Source of the DNA: Sphingobium arseniciresistens
GTDB lineage: Bacteria > Pseudomonadota > Alphaproteobacteria > Sphingomonadales > Sphingomonadaceae
Assembly (NCBI GenBank): GCA_029167225.1
Contig: JARFNK010000001.1
Coordinates: forward strand, 434,001 to 498,000
Direction: 5' to 3'
Length of the DNA stretch: 64,000 nt
Notes under the pieces: generated by a model
Databases searched by the model: none
What the model saw: the letters and a program-made list of their open reading frames with translations, nothing else
What the model was told of the DNA's origin: nothing
Translations under genes and position numbers: made by a program
Shown here: in pieces, positions 9,413 through 17,137 of the stretch
Layout: the number at the start of each line of letters is the position of its first letter
Position numbering within the stretch: position 1 is the stretch's first letter

Positions 9413-10354
9413 ATGCAGATCAGTCGTTCGGACCTTGCCGATTTCGTCTATTTCCTGGCCATCGCCCGCAACGGCAGCTTTCGGCGCGCGGCGCTGGAGA
9501 TGGGCGTGACGACCTCCGCCCTCAGCCATGCGATGGCGGGGCTGGAGGCGCGCCGCGGCGTCAGACTTTTGAACCGGACCACGCGCAGCGTCACATTGAC
9601 GGCTGCCGGAGAGGAACTTTTCGCGGCGATCGAGCAACCGCTTGAGAGCGTCAGCGCGGCCGCTGACAATCTTGATCGCTACCGGGATACCCCGGCCGGC
9701 AAGATCAGGATCAACGTGCTGGAAGACGCCGCTTCGCTGCTGATCGAGCCGGTCATGCCTCTGTTCGTGGAGCGCTATCCCGAAGTTGCCATCGATATCT
9801 GCGTGAACAACCGCCTGGTCGACGTGATCGCAAGCGGCTTCGACGCGGGGATCCGATATGGCAATACGGTGCCCGAAGATATGATCGCGCAGAGGCTGTC
9901 ACCGGATATTCGCTGGGTTGTCGCAGCCTCCCCCGCCTATCTCGCACGTCGTGGCGTACCGTCGAGGCCCGAAGACCTGCGCGATCACCACTGTATCGGC
10001 ATCCGATTGGGGAATGAACAGATCTATCAATGGGAACTCGAACGTGGAGAGGAGGCCATGGCGTTGAACGTCCCAGGATCCGTGACCGTCGATAGCAGCC
10101 ATGTCGCCGTCAGCCTTGGCCTCAACGGCGTCGGCATTATTTACGGATCGGAGCCAATTCTTCGCCCACATATCGACGCTGGCGCGCTGGTGCTGCTCCT
10201 CGAAGAATGGGCGTCTATGGGACCGGGATTTCACCTCTATTATTCCGGTCGCCGCCAGCTTCCGACAGGCCTACGATTACTGGTCGAGTTGATAAGAGAA
10301 GGGGCGTGGCCGCAAAATCAACCGTCCCCAAGCCGCGCTCGTCGCGGCGAATGA
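9413..10354 (+). CDS. LysR-family transcriptional regulator
   Basis: 313 residues. The N-terminal winged helix-turn-helix spans about residues 3-62, with SFRRAALEMGVTTSALSHAM as its recognition part. The substrate-binding domain covers residues 90-300 (RINVLEDAASLLIEPVMPLF onward). The start at 9413 has AGGTCAGG just upstream; an alternative Met lies 15 bases earlier. It diverges from the cupin-tautomerase-AKR operon across about 185 bases, the usual arrangement in which the regulator controls both promoters in response to a small inducer. The inducer is not known. Confidence 0.92.
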   Translation: MQISRSDLADFVYFLAIARNGSFRRAALEMGVTTSALSHAMAGLEARRGVRLLNRTTRSVTLTAAGEELFAAIEQPLESVSAAADNLDRYRDTPAGKIRINVLEDAASLLIEPVMPLFVERYPEVAIDICVNNRLVDVIASGFDAGIRYGNTVPEDMIAQRLSPDIRWVVAASPAYLARRGVPSRPEDLRDHHCIGIRLGNEQIYQWELERGEEAMALNVPGSVTVDSSHVAVSLGLNGVGIIYGSEPILRPHIDAGALVLLLEEWASMGPGFHLYYSGRRQLPTGLRLLVELIREGAWPQNQPSPSRARRGE

Positions 10355-10359
10355 TAGCG

Positions 10360-11046
10360 GCCGTGCAGCTGCCCGCTTCTGTTCGGAACCGCGATCCCGG
10401 CTATCGCCTTGGCGACAGAACGTGCCTTGGCAGATGGTGCGAAACCCGTCCGGCCACCGAACCTACCGCGCTGGCGCCGAGGAGTTGCGCAACGCTTTCC
10501 AGCGATGGCTCCAGATGCGCGCCGAACCACGCGACCAGGCCCAGGAAATAGCCGAGCAGATTGTTCATGGCAGGCAGGCCGCCAGGGCGACGACCAGCAA
10601 GGCGACCACTAATATCATTGCCGGAAGGGCAAGCACCGGTCCACGATCATGGCTGCAGACGGGATGACCAGCGCGGCAGCCGCGCCGATGATCATACCGA
10701 GGCCGACGCAGCAGAAGCTTCTTCTGTTTGTCCAGAAAGCGGTAGTTGAAGCGCCATAGCTTAGAGCCGTTAGGCTGGATGACAGGATAGAGGCTTTGGG
10801 AATCGGAAAGGTTCCAGGCCTTCGCTCTCGGCTTGGCGGCATTGATCTGGATGTAGGTCAGTATGGTCGTTTTCCCAGCAAAGCCGGGTCGATCCGAGGG
10901 CAACAAAAAGAGCAACAATTTGTGGTCGCTGCTGTTGCCCTTAGCCGGAGGTCGCCGGACGGTGCCTGGCGATTCTCGGTCAAGAAATGCTGTGAAACGA
11001 GCCGCTTACTGGACTTACCTGGACGTCGCCAGAGCCAGTATTGGTG
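10360..11046. other. Degenerate intergenic region with small membrane-protein fragments
   Basis: Nearly 700 bases without an intact gene. On the minus strand, two short hydrophobic frames (10695-10620 and 10660-10567) read like one membrane protein split by a frameshift. Their end overlaps, as ATGA, a 55-residue hydrophobic frame at 10568-10401. None has a recognisable family. Together with the integrase fragment at 10709-10864 this looks like the worn end of an older mobile element. Confidence 0.4.
10709..10864 (-). pseudogene. N-terminal fragment of a P4-type tyrosine integrase (DUF4102 arm-binding domain)
   Basis: About 52 residues match the start of the DUF4102 DNA-binding domain of P4-like integrases. 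The recognisable parts are AAKPRAKAWNLSDSQSLY followed by PNGSKLWRFNYRFLDKQKKL. The usual consensus is AKP-x-KPYKLSD-x-GLYLLV-PNGSK-WRFKY. The catalytic domain is absent; the frame runs into unrelated sequence. A dead integrase a few hundred bases from the live integration hub suggests repeated use of this site by mobile DNA. Confidence 0.6.
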
Positions 11047-11413
11047 CAGAAGAACACCCGCGCCATCCAGACCGTCCGCCGATGCCTTAACCAATGATGC
11101 AGGAAAGCCTGTGTTATGATTGAGTTGGGTCATTGGTAGAGGCTCTGACTATCGTGATTGAGCATGGCGAACGGTGCGGCGATGATGGGCCGGATGGGGC
11201 GTGCCCGATCTGCCGGGGTGAGATGTCGCCCGAGTTCATCGAGTGGTTGGGTGAGGCCGTGGCAGCGGCGGAAGCTCAACCGGGCAAGGCCATGACCGCC
11301 GAAGAAGCGATCGAGTGGCTGGGCACCCTGTAATCAGGCGGCTTGCGCCATCTGCTGCTTGAGCCGATGGACGGTTGCGACACCGACCTTCAGCTTCTTC
11401 GCCGTGGCGTTGA
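11047..11413 (+). repeat. Inverted repeat 1, left copy (367 bp)
   Basis: Matches the reverse complement of 14911-15277 at every place compared, with no length difference. The match stops at the outer side at CAGAAGA (flank TGCAGAAGA here, CCCAGAAGA at the partner). At the inner side it stops within the serine recombinase gene (GCGTTGA then T here, G at the partner). It contains a complete 66-residue frame and the last 80 bases of the recombinase gene. An 8-bp inverted pair, ACCAATGA (11090-11097) and TCATTGGT (11130-11137), frames the start of the small gene. Confidence 0.9.
11133..11333 (+). CDS. Small unknown protein, copy 1 (in inverted repeat 1)
   Basis: 66 residues, acidic, with a single CPICRGE motif that could hold part of a zinc site and a helical C-terminus (EAVAAAEAQPGK, then TAEEAIEWLGTL). 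The frame opens with TTG at 11133; a GTG at 11154 is an alternative. It runs tail to tail into the serine recombinase with no spacing. An identical copy sits in the other repeat. The exact conservation is explained by the repeat and says nothing about selection. Function unknown. Confidence 0.5.
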   Translation: MVEALTIVIEHGERCGDDGPDGACPICRGEMSPEFIEWLGEAVAAAEAQPGKAMTAEEAIEWLGTL

Positions 11414-11924
11414 TGCTGACGCCCTTGCTGAGAGAGCGTTTGATCCGCTCCACCTTCTCGGGATCAAGGGGCGGTCGCCCAGACCGCTTCTCAGATCGGG
11501 CCAGCCCAGACATGATCCGCTGACGCAGGATGCTGCGCTCAAGCTCCGCAAACACGCCCAGCATCGAGAACATCGCGCGTCCTGCCGGGGTCGAGGTGTC
11601 GAGGCCCTGCGTGTGCAGATACAGATCGACGCCGCGCGCGTTGATCTCGCCGAGGAAGGTGACGAGGTGCTGGAGGGATCGCCCGAGGCGATCGACCGAC
11701 CAGCATGCGATGAGGTCGATCTCCTTCCTCGCCACCATCGTCATCAGCCGGTCATAGCCGGGGCGCTTGTCACGGCCCTTGGCACCGGAGATGCCCTCAT
11801 CGCTGAGGACTTCGACGATCTCCCATCCGAGCCGCTCACCGATGATGAGCAGTTCCCGGCGCTGGTTCTCGACGGTTTGCGAGTCCGTGCTGACACGGAG
11901 ATACAGGGCTACACGCTTGGTCAT
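11334..11924 (-). CDS. Serine recombinase (resolvase/invertase family)
   Basis: 196 residues. The catalytic domain starts LYLRVSTDSQ with the nucleophile Ser at residue 12. It continues with the GISGAKGRDKRPGYDRLM and CWSVDRLGRSLQHL blocks typical of small resolvases and invertases. The C-terminal helix-turn-helix is GVSINATAKKLKVGVATVHR (about 168-187). It would cut and exchange DNA at paired short sites, for cointegrate resolution or inversion. The ATG at 11924 gives the family start; the longer open frame is not needed. Its last 80 bases lie inside the inverted repeat, and the right repeat holds a second copy of that tail without a gene body. Confidence 0.93.
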   Translation of the reverse strand: MTKRVALYLRVSTDSQTVENQRRELLIIGERLGWEIVEVLSDEGISGAKGRDKRPGYDRLMTMVARKEIDLIACWSVDRLGRSLQHLVTFLGEINARGVDLYLHTQGLDTSTPAGRAMFSMLGVFAELERSILRQRIMSGLARSEKRSGRPPLDPEKVERIKRSLSKGVSINATAKKLKVGVATVHRLKQQMAQAA

Positions 11925-12028
11925 TCCGCAATGACTCGCTCCAGTTCTGGAATGGGTCAAGCAGTTCATTTAGTTCGATTATTTCCCCCATCCATGAGAG
12001 CGTGGGGCCTTCATCGACAGGAGGCACT

Positions 12029-12232
12029 ATGGCACGCACGGCGGTTCGGGATCAGCGCGGTTTCATCATCGGCCACATCGAGGACATGACGCAGGGGCGG
12101 CAGCGGGCATTCGACTTCGGCGGTCGCATCCTCGGCACCTATGACCCCACCACTGGCAAGACCGTCGATGACACCTTCCGCATCGTCGGCACGGGCAACC
12201 AGTTGATGGGGCTCATCGAAAGGGCGCGGTGA
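12029..12232 (+). CDS. Small unknown protein of element A
   Basis: 67 residues, start ATG at 12029 with AGGAGG 8 bases upstream. The sequence contains QRGFIIGHIEDMTQGRQRAF and GRILGTYDPTTGKTVD. It looks like a compact beta-rich protein in which short strands are joined by Gly-containing turns. Similar short proteins with a G-x-I-L-G-x-Y-D-P pattern occur on plasmids and phages, but I cannot name a family. It diverges from the serine recombinase; the 104 bases between them would hold both promoters and possibly the recombinase's site. Confidence 0.7.
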   Translation: MARTAVRDQRGFIIGHIEDMTQGRQRAFDFGGRILGTYDPTTGKTVDDTFRIVGTGNQLMGLIERAR

Positions 12233-13132
12233 CCGGGCACAAGATTTGATCGGGTTTTCATCGGCCCGGTGAGATCGGGGCGGGCACGGCGGGAAAAGCC
12301 CTCGAAAGCAAAGCTATCCACCCCTTCTGGGTCTTGATCGAGTTTTGATCCTCGACGACTTCGTGCCCCGTTCCAATTTCAACTGGTTCTCGAACGGGCA
12401 AAATCGACATCGCAGATCGACGGAAAATCAGGGCTTTCGGAAGCCCGGATCACAACGGGTTATTGGAATGCTATCCGGCAGGACATCATTCCCGTCCGTT
12501 GTCTCGATTGGGTCTAAGGCGAACCGGCGCGAGCGTCCCGGAAATCCAAACCACACCCGCCTGAGACGCGGATCGTGTCTCAGCCGGTGTGCCGTGAAGG
12601 GTTACCCTATCGAGGCGGCTGTCCGCTCGCGCCTCTCGTCGGGCGGGTGCCCGATGATCTGGGGAGCGTGGTGGCGTCGAGGGAGAAGCAGATTCCCGGT
12701 CGAGGGTGAACTGGTCGAGCTACAACAGGAACAGGGAGGCGGCTTGGCATCGCAGATGTCGAGCCGGTGAACCTGTTCGCGAGGACGCAGGCGGGACCGC
12801 GCCAGCGGGACCGGCAAGTCCGAAGCCCGATCCGACATGCTGATCATCGACATCCATCCAGCGGTGCCGCGCTGCGCGCGTCCCCGGCCCTTGCCATTCC
12901 CCCGGCACTTGCTGGTGCGCCGTGCCGTCGCCCCATCAAGCACCGCGCCAATGCCTGCGTGCATGTCGATGTGCTCGATAGGAGACAGGTCGATCAAGAT
13001 GTCCGCACGAAACCCTACATATTAAGAGAGTTGTTTGCGGACACTCGATCAGGGCCGCGACAGGACAATCAAATAATGCGGGGACGAGTGGGAGTTTGGT
13101 AAAGTCCTACTATCGATTCAATAGAGGACGAA
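12233..13132. other. 900-base non-coding region of element A with a long hairpin
   Basis: No frame on either strand has family character or a good ribosome site; the longest are compositional shadows. At 12553-12590 lies an imperfect hairpin: ACACCCGCCTGAGAC pairs with GTCTCAGCCGGTGT around an 9-base loop. Other visible features are paired GATC-flanked T-runs near 12250 and 12338. Lying directly upstream of the helicase-like gene, the region is a candidate origin or control region, by position only. Confidence 0.4.
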
Positions 13133-14584
13133 ATGAAAGTATTTGTTGACGAATCCCACGCTGGCGCAGGAAAAACGCGCGAGGCAATTAAGCGCATCGT
13201 ATCCGCTCCGTGCAAAGCGCTCTTCATCATCGAGCGAAAAAATGCCTTCGCCGAGTTGGAGCAGAGGTTCCGAGCCGCCGCCCGTAAAGCGAAAACCAAT
13301 CCGATCATCCGGCACATCCACGGAGGAAACCACGACGGGCGCGGCGTGGTCAAACGGATCGCCGAGCTTCCTGCCGACTACCACCTTCATGGGCATGTCA
13401 TTGTCATCGCCACGCATGAGGCCCTTCTGCGCAGCGACTTCAGCGGCTTCGCGGGCTGGCAGATCGTGATCGATGAGGTGCCCCGCTTCCTCGACTTCGA
13501 AGAGAAGCACACCCCGCTCGATTTTGCATTCTTCCAACGCCACTATGTCCTGACACCCATGGAGGGCAACTGGAGCACCGTCGAACCTACCGGTGCTGGC
13601 CGCGCACTCGCGGCCAAGGATGTGCGAGACGACGACTCTCATTCTCATCTCGACCTGTTCCACGCCCGAGTGCTGGAGGCCGATCATCCCAACGGCACGC
13701 GGAAGGTGATGTGCAATTTGCCTAACTGGTCGGCAATGAAGGGAAAGAAGGTGAAATGGTGTTGGGCCAGCACCTTCTCTCTTCGGGCGCTCGCTGCCTT
13801 CGACCGCGTGGAATTGCTCGGCAACAGGTTCTCGGAGGACATCGGCGCAAGGATCACATCAATGATTGATGGTGATCGCGTCGAGTGGGAAACCCTGCCG
13901 CCCCCACCGATGGAAGGTGACGCTCCTGCCACCCGGTCGGTGACGATCAACTTTTTCAGTGATCGGCCTTCCGCGAAAAGCTGGTTCGGCCAAGGCGGAG
14001 GCCAAGCGGTGCTGCGTGAGATCGGTGACCATCTCGCGACGACATTGCCGCAGGATGCCATCTGGACGGCCAATGAGAATGGCGATTGGGGCAAACCCGC
14101 GCCAAAGGCACTTCTGGCGCTCAAAGATGATGCGTTCGTCAAGCCGAAGCAGGCCGGAACCAATCAGTTCCGAAAGCTGCATCATGCTGCCATGATATAC
14201 GCGGCGAAGCCGTGTGAGAATCTGCGCTCCCTGCTGCGATTGTTCGGGATCGATCCGCTGCTCTGGACCCGCAGCGTCGAGTTCGAGACCATTCTTCAGT
14301 TCGCGACGCGGACCAGCGTGCGCGATCCCGACAGCGCCGCGCCGGTCTCGCTCTGGGTATTTGACCGAGAACAGGCACTGTATCTCAAGGCGTATTTCGA
14401 CACCCAGCCTCATATCATCGCGTCGATGGTCCGAGTGCCGTTGGCGGTCGCCATCCCGCCAAAATCCAAAGGCGGTCGGCCCACGACTTTCCGCACGCCT
14501 GAACAGGAAGCGGCTCGGAAAGCCGAACGGCGAAAACGCGACGCAGCGCGCAAACGCCTGAGACGAAAACTGAAAGCCGCCTGA
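13133..14584 (+). CDS. DEAD-like helicase/NTPase, candidate replication protein of element A
   Basis: 483 residues. A Walker A loop lies unusually near the N-terminus (HAGAGKT, 9-15). A Walker B/DEAD-box variant (WQIVIDEVPRF) follows at about 110-120, together with an IVIATHEALL segment resembling helicase motif Ia/Ib. This is the front half of a superfamily 2 helicase; the C-terminal half is divergent and ends in a strongly basic tail (RKAERRKRDAARKRLRRK). Such single large NTPases are often the replication or maintenance protein on small plasmid-like elements. The role here is inferred from context. The start ATG is preceded by AGAGGACGAA. It sits between the non-coding region and a small gene at 14614. 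Confidence 0.7.
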   Translation: MKVFVDESHAGAGKTREAIKRIVSAPCKALFIIERKNAFAELEQRFRAAARKAKTNPIIRHIHGGNHDGRGVVKRIAELPADYHLHGHVIVIATHEALLRSDFSGFAGWQIVIDEVPRFLDFEEKHTPLDFAFFQRHYVLTPMEGNWSTVEPTGAGRALAAKDVRDDDSHSHLDLFHARVLEADHPNGTRKVMCNLPNWSAMKGKKVKWCWASTFSLRALAAFDRVELLGNRFSEDIGARITSMIDGDRVEWETLPPPPMEGDAPATRSVTINFFSDRPSAKSWFGQGGGQAVLREIGDHLATTLPQDAIWTANENGDWGKPAPKALLALKDDAFVKPKQAGTNQFRKLHHAAMIYAAKPCENLRSLLRLFGIDPLLWTRSVEFETILQFATRTSVRDPDSAAPVSLWVFDREQALYLKAYFDTQPHIIASMVRVPLAVAIPPKSKGGRPTTFRTPEQEAARKAERRKRDAARKRLRRKLKAA

Positions 14585-14613
14585 GTCTGCGTCGTCCATC
14601 GGCTAAATACCCG

Positions 14614-14808
14614 ATGGACGATGACTATATCGACGATGACGGCACGATCTGGATTTGGAAGGTGCTGGCCCGTCCCGCATATCCTGCGAGCGACCCCCGG
14701 CACCTTCCGCCAGACATGCGAGAGCGCCTGATTCAGCACCGCCTTGCCCAAATCGAGCAAGAGGCGGCGCGCAACATCGCGCTGCTTCGCTCCCGAGGCC
14801 GAGACTAA
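14614..14808 (+). CDS. Small acidic unknown protein of element A
   Basis: 64 residues starting MDDDYIDDDGTIWIWKV, with a helical C-terminal half (MRERLIQHRLAQIEQEAARN). It follows the helicase-like gene by 30 bases on the same strand and is probably cotranscribed. The ATG has no strong ribosome site. No family recognised; it could be a small partner or regulator of the upstream protein. Confidence 0.5.
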   Translation: MDDDYIDDDGTIWIWKVLARPAYPASDPRHLPPDMRERLIQHRLAQIEQEAARNIALLRSRGRD

Positions 14809-14910
14809 TCGAGCTATCCGCAGTCCTACGCGTGCAATGCCTCCTCCCCTTCGAAACGGTCAAAAACTCAAAAATCGACTTCGGCCAGCGCGGTGACCAC
14901 GGCGTAGTCC

Positions 14911-14990
14911 TCAACGCCACGGCGAAGAAGCTGAAGGTCGGTGTCGCAACCGTCCATCGGCTCAAGCAGCAGATGGCGCAAGCCGCCTGA
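14911..14990 (+). pseudogene. Orphan 3' tail of the serine recombinase (within inverted repeat 1, right copy)
   Basis: The last 26 codons of the serine recombinase (LNATAKKLKVGVATVHRLKQ then QMAQAA) reappear here on the plus strand, without the rest of the gene. The junction at 14911 is the inner end of the 367-bp repeat. This shows that the repeat arose by copying or joining DNA in the middle of a gene. It was not an original transposon terminus. Confidence 0.85.
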
Positions 14991-15191
14991 TTACAGGGTG
15001 CCCAGCCACTCGATCGCTTCTTCGGCGGTCATGGCCTTGCCCGGTTGAGCTTCCGCCGCTGCCACGGCCTCACCCAACCACTCGATGAACTCGGGCGACA
15101 TCTCACCCCGGCAGATCGGGCACGCCCCATCCGGCCCATCATCGCCGCACCGTTCGCCATGCTCAATCACGATAGTCAGAGCCTCTACCAA
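14991..15191 (-). CDS. Small unknown protein, copy 2 (in inverted repeat 1)
   Basis: Same 66-residue protein as at 11133-11333 (CPICRGE motif, acidic, helical C-terminus), encoded on the minus strand in the right repeat. Promoter or operator sequence within the repeat is duplicated too, so both copies could be expressed. Function unknown. Confidence 0.45.
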   Translation of the reverse strand: MVEALTIVIEHGERCGDDGPDGACPICRGEMSPEFIEWLGEAVAAAEAQPGKAMTAEEAIEWLGTL

Positions 15192-15270
15192 TGACCCAAC
15201 TCAATCATAACACAGGCTTTCCTGCATCATTGGTTAAGGCATCGGCGGACGGTCTGGATGGCGCGGGTGT

Positions 15271-15431
15271 TCTTCTGGGCACCAGTTACTCCAACATCGT
15301 TGGAAATGCGCGGAGATCGTCGGTCAGACGGTCTCCGACGCGCGTTTGCTACACACGACTGCTACACAATCTGCGCGGCAATCGTCTCGAAACCCTCGGA
15401 AAACCGCCAGCGATCGTCGAAGTGGCTGTTA
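15271..15431 (+). repeat. Inverted repeat 2, left copy (161 bp)
   Basis: Reverse complement of 16867-17027 at all places compared, with equal length. It begins with the core TCTTCTGGGCACCA, which resembles a tRNA 3' end. It contains TGCTACACA at 15347 and 15360 (13 bases apart). A second pair, TGTTACACA at 15427 and TGCTACACA at 15440, again 13 bases apart, straddles the inner end of the repeat. Confidence 0.9.
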
Positions 15432-15468
15432 CACAAAGCTGCTACACAATCGGCCTGTCGGGCTGTGT

Positions 15469-16869
15469 ATGCGCGGCACCCAATTCTACTATCGTCGCCG
15501 GGTTCCGCGTGACGCTCGAAGCCTGATCGGTCGCGCGGAGATATGGCGTTCGCTTCGGACAGATAGTCTCAAGGTCGCGCTGCGTCGGTTGCCGAGCGCC
15601 ATGGCGCAGGTCGAAGCTGAGATCGAGCATAGCCGCTGGATGGCGGGCTTTCCTCATGACCAGACGCTTTTCGAACCGTCACCTGACGATGCGGTGGCAA
15701 GGCGACCGACGATCCGAGAAACAGCCCCTATCGAGCAGGTGGCAACGGCACCTTCCGTCCAGCCTGCCAACCTGACCTTTGGTGATGCCTATGAGCGCTA
15801 TCTCGCCGATCCGACACAGGCATGGTCGGCGCGAACGCGCGAGACATATGAGACGAGCCGTAAGCTCGCTGTGTCGGTGATCGGGAAGGATATCCCGATG
15901 CACACGCTCGCGCGCGCTCACTGTCGCGACTATATCGATGTGCTACGGTTCATGCCGCGCAATGCTGCCAAGCGCTTCCCGAAGCTCACCGCACGCCAAG
16001 CCGCCGACCGGGCTCGTAAGCGCGGCGACACCGACCTCATCAGCGCGTCGAACGCGAACGCCTGCATCGCGAACCTCTCCACCTTTCTGAACTGGGCGGT
16101 CAATGAAGAGTTTCTCGGTCGCAACCCGATCCGGGGACTGCGCCTGCCAGACGATACGGCGAAGAAGGACAAGCGTTTCCCGTTCAGCCGGGAGCAGCTT
16201 CGGGCAATCTTTGATGCTCCGTTGTATCGTGGATGTCTCGATGGAGAGCGAGGCTATGCAAAGCCCGGAGATGAGAGACCGCGCAACGCTCGGTTCTGGG
16301 TGCCGCTGATCGGCCTTCACACCGGCATGCGCCTCAACGAAATCTGCCAACTGGATGTCGCCGATGTCCGAATGGTCGATGGCATCAGGTGCTTCGTAAT
16401 CACCGAGGATTCGATCGCTGGAAGCAACGACAAGAACCTCAAGACCGGCGCGAGCGAGCGGCTGATGCCGATCCACCAGAATCTGATCGACTGTGGCTTG
16501 CTCCACTTCGTCGAAGAACAGCGTCGTAACGGGCAGATGAAGCTATTCGAGGAGATCGACCCCGGCACCAAGGGCGTGCGCGCAGTGGCATTCTCGAAGT
16601 GGTTCACGCAGTTCATCCGTGGTTGTGGTGCTTACCAGCCTCGAACCTGCTTCCACTCGTTCCGTCATAACTTCCGCGACGAGTTGCGTGATGCGCGTGT
16701 CGATCATGATCTGGCGATGGCGCTCGGCGGTTGGACCAGCGGGTCAGGAAAGCGCGGCGCATCAGAGAACTATGGCAACGGACACCGCGTTGGCGCGCTG
16801 AATGAGGCAGTCAGCGCGCTGACCTTCAAGGACATCGACATCTCTCATCTGGCGCGAGACGCCAGATAA
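15469..16869 (+). CDS. Site-specific tyrosine recombinase/integrase with DUF6538-type N-terminus
   Basis: 466 residues. The N-terminus (MRGTQFYYRRRVPRDARS) matches the DUF6538 domain of many alphaproteobacterial integrases. A SAM-like core-binding domain follows (about 100-190), then the catalytic domain. Its key residues are Arg in HTGMRLNEICQL (about 285), HSFRH (about 395), Trp in GGWTSG in place of the second His, and the nucleophile Tyr in SENYGNG. The family is full length here. The open frame begins at 15346, but Met at 15469 starts the domain and the upstream part is arm-site DNA. The stop codon overlaps the start of the right repeat. It would catalyse integration and excision at the CAGAAGA-containing core sites on either side. 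Confidence 0.92.
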   Translation: MRGTQFYYRRRVPRDARSLIGRAEIWRSLRTDSLKVALRRLPSAMAQVEAEIEHSRWMAGFPHDQTLFEPSPDDAVARRPTIRETAPIEQVATAPSVQPANLTFGDAYERYLADPTQAWSARTRETYETSRKLAVSVIGKDIPMHTLARAHCRDYIDVLRFMPRNAAKRFPKLTARQAADRARKRGDTDLISASNANACIANLSTFLNWAVNEEFLGRNPIRGLRLPDDTAKKDKRFPFSREQLRAIFDAPLYRGCLDGERGYAKPGDERPRNARFWVPLIGLHTGMRLNEICQLDVADVRMVDGIRCFVITEDSIAGSNDKNLKTGASERLMPIHQNLIDCGLLHFVEEQRRNGQMKLFEEIDPGTKGVRAVAFSKWFTQFIRGCGAYQPRTCFHSFRHNFRDELRDARVDHDLAMALGGWTSGSGKRGASENYGNGHRVGALNEAVSALTFKDIDISHLARDAR

Positions 16870-17027
16870 CAGCCACTTCGACGATCGCTGGCGGTTTTCC
16901 GAGGGTTTCGAGACGATTGCCGCGCAGATTGTGTAGCAGTCGTGTGTAGCAAACGCGCGTCGGAGACCGTCTGACCGACGATCTCCGCGCATTTCCAACG
17001 ATGTTGGAGTAACTGGTGCCCAGAAGA
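16867..17027 (-). repeat. Inverted repeat 2, right copy (161 bp)
   Basis: Reverse complement of the left copy. Paired TGTGTAGCA motifs lie at 16930 and 16943, again 13 bases apart. The outer end reads TGGTGCCCAGAAGA on the plus strand and continues into GGAC, so the junction with the ICE is at about 17027. Confidence 0.9.
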
Positions 17028-17137
17028 GGACAAAACCGCATCGCAGGATTCGAGTCCTTCGGCGGGGTCGGGATTTTGTCCTGCCTTTTCAATGTCGAGC
17101 GGCGTGGACGGTTCGAGTCCAGAAGAGGACTCGAAAA
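17014..17137. other. Attachment-site region with tRNA 3'-end-like repeats
   Basis: TGGTGCCCAGAAGAGGAC at 17014-17031 looks like the complement of a tRNA 3' end including CCA and acceptor stem. The 11 bases CAGAAGAGGAC recur directly at 17120-17130, where they continue TCGAA, the expected T-loop complement. Between them, AGGACAAAA (17027-17035) pairs with TTTTGTCCT (17074-17082). At 17112-17135, TTCGAGTCC pairs with GGACTCGAA around a 6-base loop. I interpret this as overlapping remnants of attachment sites in a tRNA gene. No intact tRNA is present. Confidence 0.5.

Larger units (their letters stand above)
11047..15277. mobile_element. Element A: integrated plasmid-like element bounded by 367-bp inverted repeats
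   Basis: The two ends are the same 367-bp sequence in opposite orientation (11047-11413 and 14911-15277), the outermost bases being CAGAAGA / TCTTCTG. Inside are a serine recombinase, a helicase-like protein of possible replication function, small unknown genes and a 900-base non-coding stretch with a long hairpin. This content suits a small replicon or integrative element more than a classical transposon, since no DDE transposase is present. It abuts element B, sharing the 7 bases 15271-15277. Confidence 0.7.
14911..15277 (-). repeat. Inverted repeat 1, right copy (367 bp)
   Basis: Reverse complement of 11047-11413. It carries the orphan recombinase tail and the second copy of the 66-residue gene. 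Its outer seven bases (15271-15277, TCTTCTG) are also the first seven bases of element B's left repeat. Confidence 0.9.
15271..17027. mobile_element. Element B: tyrosine-recombinase gene flanked by 161-bp inverted repeats
   Basis: A 1.76-kb segment with only an integrase gene, flanked by 161-bp inverted repeats (15271-15431 and 16867-17027). The outer ends are TCTTCTG and CAGAAGA, the same core used by element A. Each repeat holds paired TGCTACACA-type motifs suitable as integrase arm sites. It may be the recombination module of the ICE that starts to its right, or an independent element inserted at the ICE's end. Confidence 0.6.

Noticed and set aside
12345-12770. 141-residue frame in element A
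   Set aside because: No ribosome site, low-complexity Arg/Ser/Gly composition, and an equal-sized overlapping frame on the other strand; treated as non-coding.
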